Assembly (NCBI GenBank): GCA_951394045.1
Contig: OX595986.1
Location: 1,836,001 to 1,900,000 of the forward strand
DNA length: 64,000 bases
Direction: 5' to 3'
From: Nitzschia sp. DOCU1
Taxonomy: Eukaryota > Bacillariophyta > Bacillariophyceae > Bacillariales > Bacillariaceae
A program made the translations under genes and the position numbers. The notes beneath the pieces were generated by a model. The model did not search any database, was not told the DNA's origin, and saw only the letters and a program-made list of their open reading frames with translations. This document shows, in pieces, positions 22,265 through 34,285 of the stretch. How positions within the stretch are numbered: position 1 is the stretch's first letter; each line of letters opens with the position of its first letter.

Positions 22265-23554
22265 GGAAATGACGTCGGCCAGTACTTCTGCTGTCCAGCG
22301 TGGCGATTCATCGACAACGTTCAGCGTTCCGTGTGCGGATCATCAACGCGACAATACTATGCATTTGGTTCACACGCGAAGTTAGGCGTTTCAATCCCTG
22401 GTGTATTTCCAATGTCTAGAGTAGATGACACCGTGACCACTGCGTACCCAGTATGATAACCGCGCCGTCGGCGGCAAATAGTAGTACGATTGGTGAAATA
22501 AATCATATTCATCGTTGCCAGCGCCAAACATGCGACCGTAAGACTATACCCAGATTGTGGTGGAGAGATATTGTTGCGGCGAGCGAATAGATCGATCCAG
22601 TAGCTCTCTACCTTGTTTCGGGTACTGGTGCGTTGCGCACTCTACAGTGCATTAACTATATATAGAGAGGTTACAGATATGGCCGTCGTTTCGGCAACGT
22701 ATGAATGGCACAATGTAGCTACCCAGTGGTTATCTCTCTTTGCGGGGCCAGGCGGTTACGATCGGTGGATGGCCTTCATTTCGTTCAGTATCCATAGCTC
22801 CAAAACACAAAGCACCCCAGTATCTAACCCCCAACATATGGGGTTGTATGTATTCTTGTACCTATGGTGTGATTGCAGCCAATGGGAGAGAGTGGTGGAC
22901 GTGGTGCGTGGGCAAGAAGTTGGGCGATCGCTGGGATTGCGATTAGGGCTGGACTTGCTCGCCTTCTGGTCGCGTTTCTCTGAAATCAAGGACATCCTCG
23001 CTCGCGCGTGATCGAGATATTGAAATATCTCATACGTGTGAATAAAGTCAATCATCCGTGACATTTATCTTAGGGGATGTATATCTATATTAATCTTTTT
23101 GTGCATGAGACATAATTACAGTGTCGCATGAGTGTCTTTAATTAGTGTATTTAGAACCAAAACGCATACTATACTCTCTAAAATCGCTCATCAGCGACCT
23201 CGGCGACAGTAGCTCCCGCCGATCACAAAATCTGCCCACACAACTCGGAGGCGGATCCATAATCTGCGTCTCCATCCACTATTTGGGTGACTCCACATGC
23301 CGATAGCCATCTAGTAGCCATACGCTGCCCGCAAGCTTCGACAGCAACTTCCCTTCTCCATTACATCCATTTGACGAGGATACATCATTGCGTTTCCTGC
23401 TTCAAAGTCAGCTTCCGGTTTATAGAATCGATTTGTGGCGTAAGCTACTCTTCCTTTTCTTCCTTTAGTGATTGTTTCGAGACGTTGCGTTCTCGAACAA
23501 TCACGTAAAACCGAAAAAACGGCAACTCCACTGAGCTACATCCTGCAGGCGGCT
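22265..23554. other. Long intergenic region
   Basis: A 1.3-kb gap. An AT-rich TATA-like stretch lies at about 22657-22664. The 132-codon frame at 22613-23011 lacks an ATG start and resembles nothing. No repeat or RNA was recognised. Confidence 0.5.
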
Positions 23555-24892
23555 ATGGGGCAGTGCTCGACGCTGCCCACAGAGGGTCGCACTGCTAGGT
23601 CATCCAGACGAAGTGACTCGTCCTTTGCCAGAAGCGAAGAACCAGTTACTCAACGACAGAACGACAAGTACAAAACACCACCAGGAAAACGTCTCCAAGT
23701 TCAGACACAAGCTCAGCCTCAATTTGATCACGGACAGCCACAATCTCGCAATCCGGATTCTCACATGTCTGACGGACCCGAGCCGATGGACGAAGATGAA
23801 GGACGCGATGGTATCCCACTTCCCCCGGAGATTGCGACTAGGACTCGTTGTTACAAATTGAACCTTGACTCTGATATTTCTCCTCAGCAAAACATTTTCT
23901 TGGGTCCTTTCAACGATAACCCACCGCCGCTGACATACAGCAGCAGCGAGGACTCTTCCGAGAAGATGAACCCAACTCAGGTCGCCATCCAGACTGCGAA
24001 AATCTTTCGAGGTATTACGGTCGCTAAGGATGGTACAATTCTTTCCCAAAATGCCCGAGCAACTCGCAGCAACCGAGGACAGAAGAACAAGCGAGGAGAG
24101 AAGTCAAGGCAGGCAACCAAGATCGAGAAGGCGAAAGATCTTGTTGAAGAGACTATTTTGACTGGAAAGGTAAGAAATGGTTGCCCCAAACTTTTCATGC
24201 TTTGTATTATGTCGTTTGTTTCTTATTCTCACGATTCTGTTTTATTCCTTCAGGCTCCAGATTCCGATGAACCGGCAAACATGATGTCCCTTGTTAGTGT
24301 AGGAGAATACGACGACATGAAGCTTCTTGTTCGAGACGGTTCCAAGAAGTTGCGAGAGGCTGCCGAGCTCGGCGACGATGCGCTCTTGACCCTCAATCGT
24401 CCCCGTTCTGGATCTTCACCGGGAAGTTTTGCTGTTAGTCCAAGGAAGCGGATGTCACCAAACTACATTGCAGGTCAGCGAGCGGCTGCAGCGCACACAC
24501 CCAACAAGACACGCAGTATCGGCGGTGGGCTTCCACAATCAGTACCGCCAAAGCTCAAGGGGCACCCTCGTGACCGCCCGAGCACTCGTAAGTTGGACGA
24601 CAAGTCTCGTCTTCGAGAATACGGCGATGAATCGGGGCGACTTAGTGGTGTTGCTGCTGCTGATTGGGGTGGTGCTTTGAGTTTTTCGCGTGGATTTCAT
24701 TCCATTTGGAACTGTGGGGGGACGGGAGAGGACACTGGAACGACTAGTCCTACGCAGGTTGTGACCTCAAGCGATGGCAAGTCTCCTCACCCAATGAGTG
24801 GTATGGCTAACAGTAACTACAGGCCAATCTTTGAGGGGCGAGACAACGGCTTTGGGCCACGAGAAGGCGGAGTTGCGACTCGCGCAAACTAA
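23555..24892 (+). CDS. Putative N-myristoylated disordered protein with a frame-neutral intron
   Basis: Two exons, 23555-24169 and 24254-24892, give 417 residues. The chosen start MGQCSTLPTE has Gly2 and Cys4, the arrangement for N-myristoylation plus palmitoylation. Most of the protein is polar and disordered, with a K/R-rich stretch (SNRGQKNKRGEKSRQATK) and a conserved-looking segment ANMMSLVSVGEYDDMKLLV. The 84-bp intron (GTAAGA...CTTCAG) is a multiple of three with no in-frame stop, so retention would only add 28 residues. The hydrophobic look of that insert (LFMLCIMSFVSY) and good splice sites argue that it is an intron. Function unknown; membrane attachment is inferred. Confidence 0.65.
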   Translation: MGQCSTLPTEGRTARSSRRSDSSFARSEEPVTQRQNDKYKTPPGKRLQVQTQAQPQFDHGQPQSRNPDSHMSDGPEPMDEDEGRDGIPLPPEIATRTRCYKLNLDSDISPQQNIFLGPFNDNPPPLTYSSSEDSSEKMNPTQVAIQTAKIFRGITVAKDGTILSQNARATRSNRGQKNKRGEKSRQATKIEKAKDLVEETILTGKVRNGCPKLFMLCIMSFVSYSHDSVLFLQAPDSDEPANMMSLVSVGEYDDMKLLVRDGSKKLREAAELGDDALLTLNRPRSGSSPGSFAVSPRKRMSPNYIAGQRAAAAHTPNKTRSIGGGLPQSVPPKLKGHPRDRPSTRKLDDKSRLREYGDESGRLSGVAAADWGGALSFSRGFHSIWNCGGTGEDTGTTSPTQVVTSSDGKSPHPMSGMANSNYRPIFEGRDNGFGPREGGVATRAN

Positions 24893-25027
24893 CTATCATA
24901 GACCAGATAAGAAATCTCTCAAATTTTAATAAGAGCACACACAAAATAGCATCATCAACTAGGGTCAAATGTATTATTTTTGGTACAATCTACGTGGTAG
25001 TTAGAGATTTTCAAGCACGCTCTGCGA

Positions 25028-27206
25028 CTAATCGCACTTCACCCGGGAGTAAATGTACTTGACAAAGATCAAACTGAATTGAAAGCCCGCGCTTCCAAGC
25101 ATGAGGAAAAAGGCAAATGATATGACTGCCATATAACCGAAATAAAAAGAGGTTTGCAGCACTCCACTCATTCCACTTCTGTGGAAATAGTAGTAAAAGG
25201 AGTATGCATAGATGAATAGCCCCGTCATGCCTCCATTGATGTATGACGCCCACCACCAACGGTGATCTTCCCGTGCGAGCTGGAAGTACAGCAGAGCGAC
25301 CGTGATGAAGGATGTCACGATAACCAAAAGAACAAACGCCAACAGCAAGATACCAAAAAGAGTGTAGATTTGGTGCCCCCACATGGATGCAAAGATGTAA
25401 TGCAACTCGATATAGATCGCCGAGAAAGGGAGGAAACCAGCAATGAGCACCTGGAACGGCCTACTTCTGTACCACGGAATCTCGGTCGGGATCTCCCTTG
25501 CCACCTTGGTCGTACGAGTAGGGGCATTGAAATCAGGGCTGGAGTAATTCTTGGCCGTGATACCTCCAAAGACAGTCAGCGGGAAAGCTAGGAAGATGTA
25601 GAGTGCGGTCACAGTCAAGATGGTGGTGAATGGTAGCGCACTCGTGGACCCATGTGCAATGGCCACCGAATTGACCCACATAAAGACAGTAACGACAGGT
25701 GCTGGGAAAAGTCCGGCAGTCAGCAATATGCATCGCACCCAGTTCTTTTCATTCATTTGTCTGTAGAGCCGCACAGAGGTGTACCCAGCCACGAACGACG
25801 TAAGACAGTACAAGACTACTACGCCAGCAAGGATCGATCCACGGCGAGTCGTCGAAATCATGCCTGTCAATGCCAGGCAAAGGTGGCAAAACGTCAAGAC
25901 GATCAACTGATTCCCCGTTCCAACTGCTGCGCAAAAGACTCCCGGCGCTTGTGGGAATCGAAACACATCTCCATGAATAAGTTTCCACCCCGACTATTAA
26001 TTCAATCACAACAAAGCGTCAGGAAATTATCGTTGCCAATAATCCAAGGACATACACACATGACCACTAACCTCTTCTTCTTCCATTGCGTCATCGTCCA
26101 GTTCCATGTATCGAGAAAAGTCATTCTTGAGCACACGCAATAGAATGATAGTCAAGAAAGCCGTCAATAACAATACCAGAACAAAAGAGTTAATGATGGA
26201 CAACCAATGAATCTCAAACGAGCTCGGCAAAAATCTAGATTCTGCATATCTAGACATGCGGTTCTTCCAGAGAAGATCTGGCTCATCGTACCACTCCACC
26301 GAGTAAGAGAATTGAACCGATTTCGGGGAATTAACATCAGTAATGTCGACTCTTCGGTCCATCTGAGGGGCAAGCGACGCAGAATTGAGCGTTTTCACCA
26401 GATACAAGCAACATCCGTTCTTCCAAGTTAACTCACATCCGTGGTGACTTTGGCAGCCACAATCTGATTTCGGTTCTGTCCAATATAAAAGTGCAAGTGC
26501 GTGAACAGATAAGTCTTGCTACCCTCTGTTTCACCCACAATGAGATCTTCATCGGCCGTATCGCCAATGTAACCCCACATTGGAAGATCCTCCACAAACA
26601 TTTCAAAGAAATACTCGTTATGAATCGCTTCCTTGAACTTGATCAAATCTTTTGTCGTCAAGTGCTTCTTACAAAGCAAACGCCACTCTACCGTGTCTCC
26701 GTACGAAATTTCGTACGGCGACGTTTCTCTGCGATCCCCCACAATCGACTCTCCCAGACGCTGACGATGACGAACCGCTCCCAGGCGTTTTTCCTTTTCA
26801 ATGTGCTCGTCTTCCAAGTCCACATTTTCACTCTGAGCCGCTTCTTCCTCTTCTTCTTCTGTCGAGTGCTCGTGACAGAAGGGAAGAGAGTAATAACGGT
26901 ATGTTTCCGTGGGGTTATTAAAAGGGCTAACAAATGTAGAGTGTGAGTGTTGGATGGATGGATGGATAAAGTGCCAGTGTGCGCATTGGGTGTGTGACCA
27001 GGGTAGTCATCTACGTAGAATTCCTACGGGCCTGGCGAGAACGAACGGTCATGGACTTACCCCACCTTGTTCACGACAATGTGCACCGCGTCATGTTCCT
27101 TGTAAAATTTTCCAGCTTTGACGCGTTTCACTTTGATAGAGTCAGTCACCACAATGGACGACAAGATGCCCAAAAGGGCAAGCGTTTTGCTCCAGAAAGC
27201 ATTCAT
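25028..27206 (-). CDS. TM9SF nonaspanin (EMP70 family)
   Basis: Four exons: complement(27061-27206), complement(26437-26926), complement(26072-26362) and complement(25028-25993), giving 630 residues. The introns are 134, 74 and 78 bp. MNAFWSKTLALLGILSSIVV is a signal peptide. The luminal domain has the family hallmark NKVGPFNNPTETYRYYSLPF plus a following Cys. SGWKLIHGDVFRFPQAPG precedes the nine-helix membrane part, which includes PLTVFGGITAKNY. The C-terminus ends KYIYSRVKCD, fitting the K-x-D/E Golgi-retention signal known for TM9 proteins. The family acts in sorting of membrane proteins in the Golgi and endosomes. An acidic run (STEEEEEEAAQSE) in the luminal domain is less usual. Confidence 0.93.
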
Positions 27207-27631
27207 CTTGCATTAAGTTTTTGGTGCCACTGCCTGCAATGTGATGATGAGGTAGTGGCATTGTGGGGTTTTGCTGGCTTGCTGGATCGGTGTGCGTGAA
27301 AGGTTGCGAGATGGCGGAAGCAAAGCTCGAGAGCCGGGCAGATTCCTTCAACATCTCCATGTATGTAGGTACATACAGATAGTGGTCATGCGAATGGAGA
27401 CTTTGGCACACTCGCGGGATCGCGTTTTGCCTGCTTTCTCCCGGGTGGCGGACGCACACCCCAAAATTGATTGGTTCCACGCGTACGTGGCGAACGTTTT
27501 CCTAATTTTCCCAAGTGGTCGAGAAAAGGCATCAACCATTGGCGACAGTTGATGCTGTTATTGTTGACGCTTTCAGAAAGGAGCGACAGTTTATCCTATT
27601 GCCACAGAAGAAACAGAAACGAATCTCTACC
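27207..27631. promoter_or_regulatory. Divergent upstream region
   Basis: A 425-bp gap between the divergent starts of the TM9SF and TPT-family genes. Promoter function is inferred from position; no specific motif was recognised. Confidence 0.4.
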
Positions 27632-28812
27632 ATGAGCAGTGCCAAGCCAAAAGAAGCCTCGGCGTCTACTGCCAAGCTAGTAAGTGAGGTCGTTGTGGAT
27701 GGCGTCACATTGTTGAAGATGGGGATCTTCCCGATCTTTCTTCGTATCGGAACATGGCACAGCGCATCTCACCGCTATTTTTCTTCACACATTCAATATA
27801 AAGGCCATTCTTGTGGTAGCCTGGTATGCCGGAAACACTATGTACAACATCTTCAATAAGAAGGCCACAAACATGATGCATGCCCACTGGTTCGTGGCCA
27901 CGGCTCAGCTTTTCGTTGGTATCGTTTGGAGTGTGATCATGTGGGCAACTGGCCTTCGCAAGACGCCCAACCTTACGGCTGGAGATATCGCTGCTTGCAT
28001 CCCCATTGGTTTGTTTGCTTCCCTCGCCCACAGTGGGTCGGTTTTGGCATCTGCTGTTGGAGCCGTCTCGTTTGCTCAAATTGTCAAGGCTTGTGAGCCC
28101 GTATTTGCCGCGGTCGTTGGATTGTTGATTCCTCCCATGGATGTCAAACCCATCTTGGCCTACGCGATGTTGATTCCTATTGTTGGTGGAGTTGGTCTTG
28201 CGTGCATCAAGGAAGGAAAGGGGGTCGACATTAACGTGCAAGCATTCCTCTTTGCCAGTATGGCCAATGCAGCGGCGGCCCTCAAGGGAAAGTTGGGAAG
28301 CTCCGTCACAAAGTCACTCAAGAGCGACTCCAGCAAGAACATGGATGAAGCCAATGTCTACGCTGTCATGAACATTATTTCCTTTGCCTGCTCTGTTCCG
28401 TTCGTCGTTGTCCAAGAGCTTCCGACTCTTTCTAAGGAGTGGAACCACGCCGTCGAAGTGAACGGATTGTACCCTCTTCTTTCCAACCTTATCCTTTCGG
28501 GTTTCATGTTTTACATTTACAATGAATTCGGTAAGATTTTTGTTCGTATGATTGCTCATGTGTGCGTCTGGAACATTGATTCTAACATTTCTTGTTTTGC
28601 CAAAAGCCTTTGCTTTCACAAGCCACGTCGGTGCTGTCACCTCGTCTGTGTTGAACACTGCCAAGCGAGTCATCATCATTGTAGTATCCTCCATTGTCTT
28701 CCAAGAGGCCATGGAACGCAACACTGTTATCGGATCCGCCGTTGCGATTATGGGAACATTTGCTTACTCGCTTGCTTCGCACAAGCCTCACCCAAAACCA
28801 AAGAAAGAATAA
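27632..28812 (+). CDS. Triose-phosphate-translocator (TPT) family carrier
   Basis: Proposed exons are 27632-27679, 27804-28530 and 28607-28812, giving 326 residues; the introns are 124 and 76 bp. The first donor, GTAAGTGAGG, is strong; its acceptor (ATATAAAG) is less certain. The body reads AWYAGNTMYNIFNKKATN at helix 1, then SFAQIVKACEPVFAAVVG, the conserved K-x-x-EP motif. The last exon encodes SSVLNTAKRVIIIVVSSIVF, the substrate-binding K-R of phosphate translocators. These antiporters exchange triose-phosphate, PEP or related sugars for phosphate across plastid or Golgi membranes. No plastid presequence is visible in the first 16 residues, so it may sit in the outermost plastid membrane or the secretory system. 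Confidence 0.85.
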
Positions 28813-29113
28813 GCATTTCATGACTCGAGGCCTACATTGTCTTTATTCTATTTCTGGGCTGTCACTGTATCGCATTGTGAAAATTCATCAATTAAATCAT
28901 AATCTAACAACATGTTGAGGTATATTTGGCAGTGGATACATTTTGTCGTGGTTTGTAGTACACGTATCATAGTGGGTACTGGTGCAAAGTTCAAACCAAG
29001 CAGTCTCTGAATTTAGTAGAATGTGTCGTTTTACCTTTAAAGCTTAATTCGCATACACTGTCTGTATCCAACCCTGGTCCCAAGCAGTCGCATTGTCCAT
29101 TCTTATGACTCAA
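28813..29113. other. Intergenic, between convergent 3' ends
   Basis: A 301-bp AT-rich gap between tail-to-tail genes. I see nothing else in it. Confidence 0.6.
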
Positions 29114-30857
29114 TTAGTAGAGACGCTTTTGATAACTGTGCAGACCATGGACGCCACCTTCCTTTTGCGCCGCTGGGGAGCGGACTTCGAATCGGAGCGT
29201 GTTATTGTACAGTTTCTCACGGGCTTCCTCCACACTCATAACACCAGCATCTTGCAATCCATGGCGCACACCTTGCATCAAGTAGGGAACATAACGGGTC
29301 AATGTACCCTTGTCGGTGACGGCCCCACTGACACCTTGTGCCACCTTGACCGCCGTAACAGCAGTATCCCAGACATATCGCTTTTCCCCACCGTCGTTCA
29401 TGGCTTCAATACTACCCATACCCCGGTAACGCTTGAGACGAACGCCGTCTTGGTAAAAGTATTCTCCGGGGGCTTCGTCAGTTCCGGCCAACATTCCACC
29501 CATCATAACACAGCCGGCTCCTAGACAAAGAGCCTTGGTGATGTGACCAGTGGACTTGATACCACCATCAGCAACAATTGGGATTCCAAATTTACGGGCA
29601 TACTTGGCCACATGATACACGGCACTGGCTTGGGCACGACCGACCGCACAAACCTCTTGAGTGGTACAGATAGATCCAATGCCCATACCGACCCGAAGAC
29701 CATCCACACCAGCTTCAATCAAGTGGTGCGCTTGAGAGGGGGTGACCACGTTGCCACCAATCACGTCGACACTTGGGTGCGTCTCTTTGAGGTGTCGAAT
29801 CATTTCAATTTGATACAAGGAATCTCCCTGAGACGAATCAATGACAATCACGTCCACACCCGCTTCCACCAACAGTTTCGCACGGTGTTTGTCGTCTGGG
29901 CGAGTTCCAATGGCAGCTCCGCACAAAAGTTGCTTGTTTACCGATTCTTTGGAAGCACGTGGATTGTCTCGATGTTTTTGAAGATCCGTTCGGGCGATAA
30001 GAGCGACTAGCTCGTCGTCTTCGTTGACAACAGGAAGCTTTCCCTTTTTACTTTCCTTGAGCATTTGGTTAGCTTCCTCCAAACTGACACCATCGGGTGC
30101 AACGGAAAGAGCAGAACGGGGGGTCATGAATTCTTTGATTTTGACAGTGGGATCCTCGATAAAGGAAGTATCACGATTCGAGATGATTCCTACCAAACGA
30201 CCGCCCATTTTGCCAGTGTCAGTAATAGGGAACGAAGAGAATCCAAGGGTCTGTTTGGTGCGGAAGACATCCTCCAAAGTATTTTCGGGGCTGAGACAAA
30301 TAGGGTCAAGAATGAAACCGTTCTTGTACTTCTTGACGCGTCGAACCTCGGCCGCCTGATCTTCCGCTTTCATGTTTGAGTGGATAATGCCGATTCCTCC
30401 CTGGAGAGCCATTGTGATTGCCATTTTGTGCTCCGTGACAGTGTCCATGGGGGACGAAACAAAGGGTACCTGGAGCTTGATGTTGCGGGTCAATTCCGAA
30501 GAAATGTCGACATCGCCAAGTGGAAAGGCGATGTGACCGGGCATCATAATGATATCGTCATAGGTGTACGCCACACAAGCAGGGTTCTTCACAAAGAGTT
30601 GAGTAGCTGTGTACCTGTAGAATCAGAGAGGTGGTCGAGAGTGCCAGTGCCACAATACAAGCGAACAATGCATGAATAATGGATCCAATAATATAATCAT
30701 CACAGCAGAACATCCAGGCAATTACACCGGCATGGACGGGAGAATGACACTTGTGTTCTTACCCTTCGGCGCCTGAATTCAAAGTCTCCTCGTCAATGTC
30801 AGAGATTTTGAATCGCTTGTCGCCATTGGCGATGAAATCTTTCTTCACGGGGGACAT
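29114..30857 (-). CDS. IMPDH: Inosine-5'-monophosphate dehydrogenase
   Basis: Two exons, complement(30763-30857) and complement(29114-30614), give 531 residues; the intron is 148 bp. The enzyme oxidises IMP to XMP with NAD, the committed step of GTP synthesis. Motifs in order are [11 protein letters not shown], the P-loop-like SSPMDTVTE, a two-CBS regulatory module (about residues 130-250), [20 protein letters not shown], and the catalytic loop [13 protein letters not shown] with Cys348. The flap [10 protein letters not shown] and the C-terminal [14 protein letters not shown] follow, the latter close to animal IMPDH ends. All key residues are present and the length is normal. Its 5' end faces the membrane-protein gene at 31655. 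Confidence 0.97.
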
Positions 30858-31654
30858 GTTGCGACAAGATACTGATAATAGAGGTGAGAAGTTCGAGTAG
30901 AACTATGACCGCGACAAGGAAAATGTGATGGCAATGGAAGAGCCTGACGGAAGAACTTTTTCTTTGGTCGAAAGAAGCATGGCGGATGGAGATGGGGCGC
31001 TTGGCTCGCAACCAAAATCAATGGCGCCTGCGGCTACCACCGGATGGATGCAAGACGGTCCACGATTTGATCAAGGCTTGGTGCTTAACGCTCTAACATT
31101 GTCTCCACAGGATTCGTATCAATAAATACAATGAAAAAATCTATTTTGAAGAATATATATTTAGATAATTTGTTGGAGTGATGACAGACAGATAATGTTC
31201 AAACGGTACCAACATTTTCAAAGCCCGCCCTTTTTTTGGCGCGCAAAATCTTGCCACCACAAAAGTTCCGCCAAAACCAGCGAAATCCATGCCACATACA
31301 CCCACCATCGTTCCATGAGGACCAAGAACGACCACCATATCCTTCCCGTCCTGTCTCCTCTGCCACTACTACCATGTTGCCGAGGGACCGAAAGGGTCCT
31401 TCGATGACACAACAGTGCAATCTGTCGAAGGCACTGCTGCAAGTGTCTTTCTCGTAGAATCCATCAATCAGCAAGGGAATGAATCGTGGTGCTGTGGTCC
31501 AGTGAATGTTTGCGCCATGTTTGCAGTCCAGTTTTCGGGGATATCATGAACAAGGCGTTTACCGATTCCTGGAGATTTCAATTTTGTGGAGTCTACTAAT
31601 TCAGGATCTCCCTCTTACACTAGCTGGCCTCGATCTCTTTTGTTGTATTGAAAC
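30858..31654. promoter_or_regulatory. Divergent upstream region
   Basis: A 797-bp gap between divergent starts. It includes an AT-rich patch at about 31141-31175 and several overlapping short frames with no support. Promoters are inferred from position. Confidence 0.4.
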
Positions 31655-34285
31655 ATGATGCGGATCACCAACTCAGTTAGCACCACCAAACAAGACGACG
31701 ACAAAGGCAAGGATGTTGCTACTGCAGCTTTGATTCGAGTCAAAAATGCTCGAACCAATATGGCGTTGCTCCATTTCATCATGACTTCTCCAAAATGGAG
31801 TATTTCTCTCTTTTTATTCCTCGCCGCGAGACAAATTCCCATTCTGACTCCTCACGAGGCCATTCAAAGGCCCATGCAACGATTGCAAATCGCCTTTAAA
31901 ATGGAAAGTGAATCGTATCAGCAATGTGCCCTCAATTCGGCCATGGTCTTGCAAGACGAATTACACATGGCGGCACAAGCCGAGAATGATCGATTGGGCT
32001 GGATTCGTCAACGGAATCAACAAGCGATTGTGGAAGGCACCCAGCGAAAAGACACCTGCTTTCAAGCGGCCAAGAATGCTCTCGATGTACTCAGTCAATG
32101 GCAAGACCACATCCAGACGATGGAATGGGTCCAAGACGACCAAATTTGTAGTCACGACAAGCGGGAATACTTGGATAGTCTTCTGGGAGGGCAAGTGCGA
32201 TTGGTAGAGGACGAGGTAGCCTCGGTGTGGGAACAGCAGCTCCAAGATTCTCTGCGTGGCTTTCAATTGATTCAAGACTATGCCGAAGCAAGATTTAAAT
32301 ACGATTATAACTACTTTGTGGGACTTCGGATACAGCCTGCTTTGGAGTTGATTGGAAACCTCACTAATATACAATTCCCAGAGCTTTCCATTGACACCCT
32401 TGGCATAGAGCAACGAATCAGGGACACTCTGTCCCAACTTGTCGAGGCACTCCATCAAGCACAGGTCCACATTCAAGCTCTCAAGGCAAAACTTGCCGAA
32501 GTCACCAAGAGCTTTGAGGCCATGTACCTCGCGTATAAGGATGTATATGACCGTCTGCTCAAGGGTCTCTTGTTTGTGCAGGACATTCTTCCACCCGGAG
32601 TGCCGCTCCCAGAGTTTTGGGACATTCAAGGCCTCCCTCTGGCCGATTCCTTGTTACCTCTCTTTGGTGATGTTCGATTGGATTTGGATTTAGACATTGC
32701 ATCCACATTGCTTCTCCTGGACAATACGGCTCGGCTCTGTGTGGATATTCTGAAGGAAGTCATCATGGATCTAAAGGCCCAATCGGATCGTTTTCTGCGG
32801 GGTGCCATCCGGTCGTTGAGTGAAGCACTATCTTCAATCCTCGTGTTGGAAGACTATAATCCTCCATCCTTTGTTGGGACTGGCGGTACAATCTCGACTC
32901 TGTCGGATGAGGTTGCACTTCAACAAAGGATGGGGGCAACAGCTTTGAACGAGACGAAACGTTTGATGGCTCGACTTGCCAGCTTGGATTTTCCCGACGA
33001 TGGTCTGAAAGACTGGAATGCCACTATTGAAACCAATGTTGGTTCGGCTGCTTCCGAAGAGAGTACTATCTTCTCGTATCTGAGGCCAACTTTTCCATCG
33101 CTCTTGTTCCCCAAGATCGTGTCTGTCCTCTTGACCGTCGGGTCCGCCACCACTTGGATTGTGGAAGTTGTCATTCAAGCGTTTCGCTTGTGGAAGCTGG
33201 AAGCCTCCTATACTCGGCAAGCCATTCCAGATTTGCCCGAGGTCTCTTATGTTAAAGACGACGACAGTGATGACAAGAAACAAGAGCGACCCGAAGGTAG
33301 ACAGGTGATGCTATCGATGATTCTCAAGAATGTACTCGTCCCGCGAATGTTCCTCGCAATCATCCTTTTGCCAATGGTTCTGGTCCTGATTTCCATGTGG
33401 TATCCACACATCAAACGAAACTGTCAAGATACTCGTGATGGTACTTTTCTGGCGAATCGATTCATTGCACCTATTCTTGTAAACGAGGCCAACGCGCTTG
33501 GAAATGCTTACTTCTTGAAGACAGAAATGCAGTGCCGCAAGACCCGACGGGAAATCTGCCAGCAGATGCAATCTCAGGCCTTGGTTCAATACCAGTTAGA
33601 CCATAACCTTTTCTCCAACATTGAAGCCGAGTATGAACGATCCATCGAGATCCTTGAGATTATGAAGGACTGCGTTCCCAAAGAATTTCACCAAACTATG
33701 GAAGAATCATGCTGTGGGCTCAAAGGGCACGCTTCGTGTTCAAACTCTTCGACCCCGGGTTTCTGTCCGACAGATTCATCTGGAAAGTTTGAAATTGCGT
33801 TTCGTCCATTGAAAAACTACTTGTTGGAACCAGGCTGCGATCCAACCAGGCCATTTCCGGTACTTTCTGAGCCCAATGTTGAGTGCGAAGAATTGTTGCA
33901 GATTTGCGAGAACATTCCCTGCAATGGTGTTGACAAAAGCTCTTTGAGGGCGGAGACAGTGGAAACTGATTGTGAGGTCGAGCTTTATGGGATTCGCCTC
34001 TTCTTTTTTGTGCTCCTGGCTCTCTATCACGCAGTTACGGTCAATCTAGCGAGTACACTCCTCTTCAAGGGTATCCGCAATGTATGTTGGCGTGGACTGT
34101 GTCCCGATGAGATACCGTTCCAAAGTCTCATGCGCGAAGACGGAAGCTTGGCCAGAGGTTCGGACCAAGAGGATCGAGCTCGAAGGATTTCGATTGCAAT
34201 GTCACGATACGAAGCAGCAGGAAAAGTACAAATCTTTGCTGGTGGCTTTGTCTTGCTGGTATGGGGCGCCCTGATTTTTTGCTAG
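31655..34285 (+). CDS. Large unknown multi-pass membrane protein
   Basis: An intronless 876-residue protein. A first hydrophobic segment lies near residues 43-60 (WSISLFLFLAARQIPILTP). A long helical region of about 430 residues follows (VHIQALKAKLAEVTKSFEAM), then membrane helices at VSVLLTVGSATTWIVEVV and FLAIILLPMVLVLISMW. A Cys-rich loop comes next, with ESCCGLKGHASCSNSS and a second cluster ECEELLQICENIPC. Two more helices follow (RLFFFVLLALYHAVTVNL, FAGGFVLLVWGALIF). The topology suggests a coiled domain and a disulphide-rich domain outside the cytosol. I do not recognise the family; a resemblance in layout to cell-fusion or adhesion proteins such as DC-STAMP is weak and unproven. Confidence 0.75.
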   Translation: MMRITNSVSTTKQDDDKGKDVATAALIRVKNARTNMALLHFIMTSPKWSISLFLFLAARQIPILTPHEAIQRPMQRLQIAFKMESESYQQCALNSAMVLQDELHMAAQAENDRLGWIRQRNQQAIVEGTQRKDTCFQAAKNALDVLSQWQDHIQTMEWVQDDQICSHDKREYLDSLLGGQVRLVEDEVASVWEQQLQDSLRGFQLIQDYAEARFKYDYNYFVGLRIQPALELIGNLTNIQFPELSIDTLGIEQRIRDTLSQLVEALHQAQVHIQALKAKLAEVTKSFEAMYLAYKDVYDRLLKGLLFVQDILPPGVPLPEFWDIQGLPLADSLLPLFGDVRLDLDLDIASTLLLLDNTARLCVDILKEVIMDLKAQSDRFLRGAIRSLSEALSSILVLEDYNPPSFVGTGGTISTLSDEVALQQRMGATALNETKRLMARLASLDFPDDGLKDWNATIETNVGSAASEESTIFSYLRPTFPSLLFPKIVSVLLTVGSATTWIVEVVIQAFRLWKLEASYTRQAIPDLPEVSYVKDDDSDDKKQERPEGRQVMLSMILKNVLVPRMFLAIILLPMVLVLISMWYPHIKRNCQDTRDGTFLANRFIAPILVNEANALGNAYFLKTEMQCRKTRREICQQMQSQALVQYQLDHNLFSNIEAEYERSIEILEIMKDCVPKEFHQTMEESCCGLKGHASCSNSSTPGFCPTDSSGKFEIAFRPLKNYLLEPGCDPTRPFPVLSEPNVECEELLQICENIPCNGVDKSSLRAETVETDCEVELYGIRLFFFVLLALYHAVTVNLASTLLFKGIRNVCWRGLCPDEIPFQSLMREDGSLARGSDQEDRARRISIAMSRYEAAGKVQIFAGGFVLLVWGALIFC

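Noticed and set aside
22613..23011. 132-codon frame in the long gap before the MGQC-start gene
   Set aside because: It has no ATG at its start and no resemblance to any protein.
27680..27859. Read-through of exon 1 of the TPT-family gene (V-S-E-V-V-V-D-G...)
   Set aside because: It crosses a strong GTAAGTGAGG donor and ends in another frame from the transporter body.
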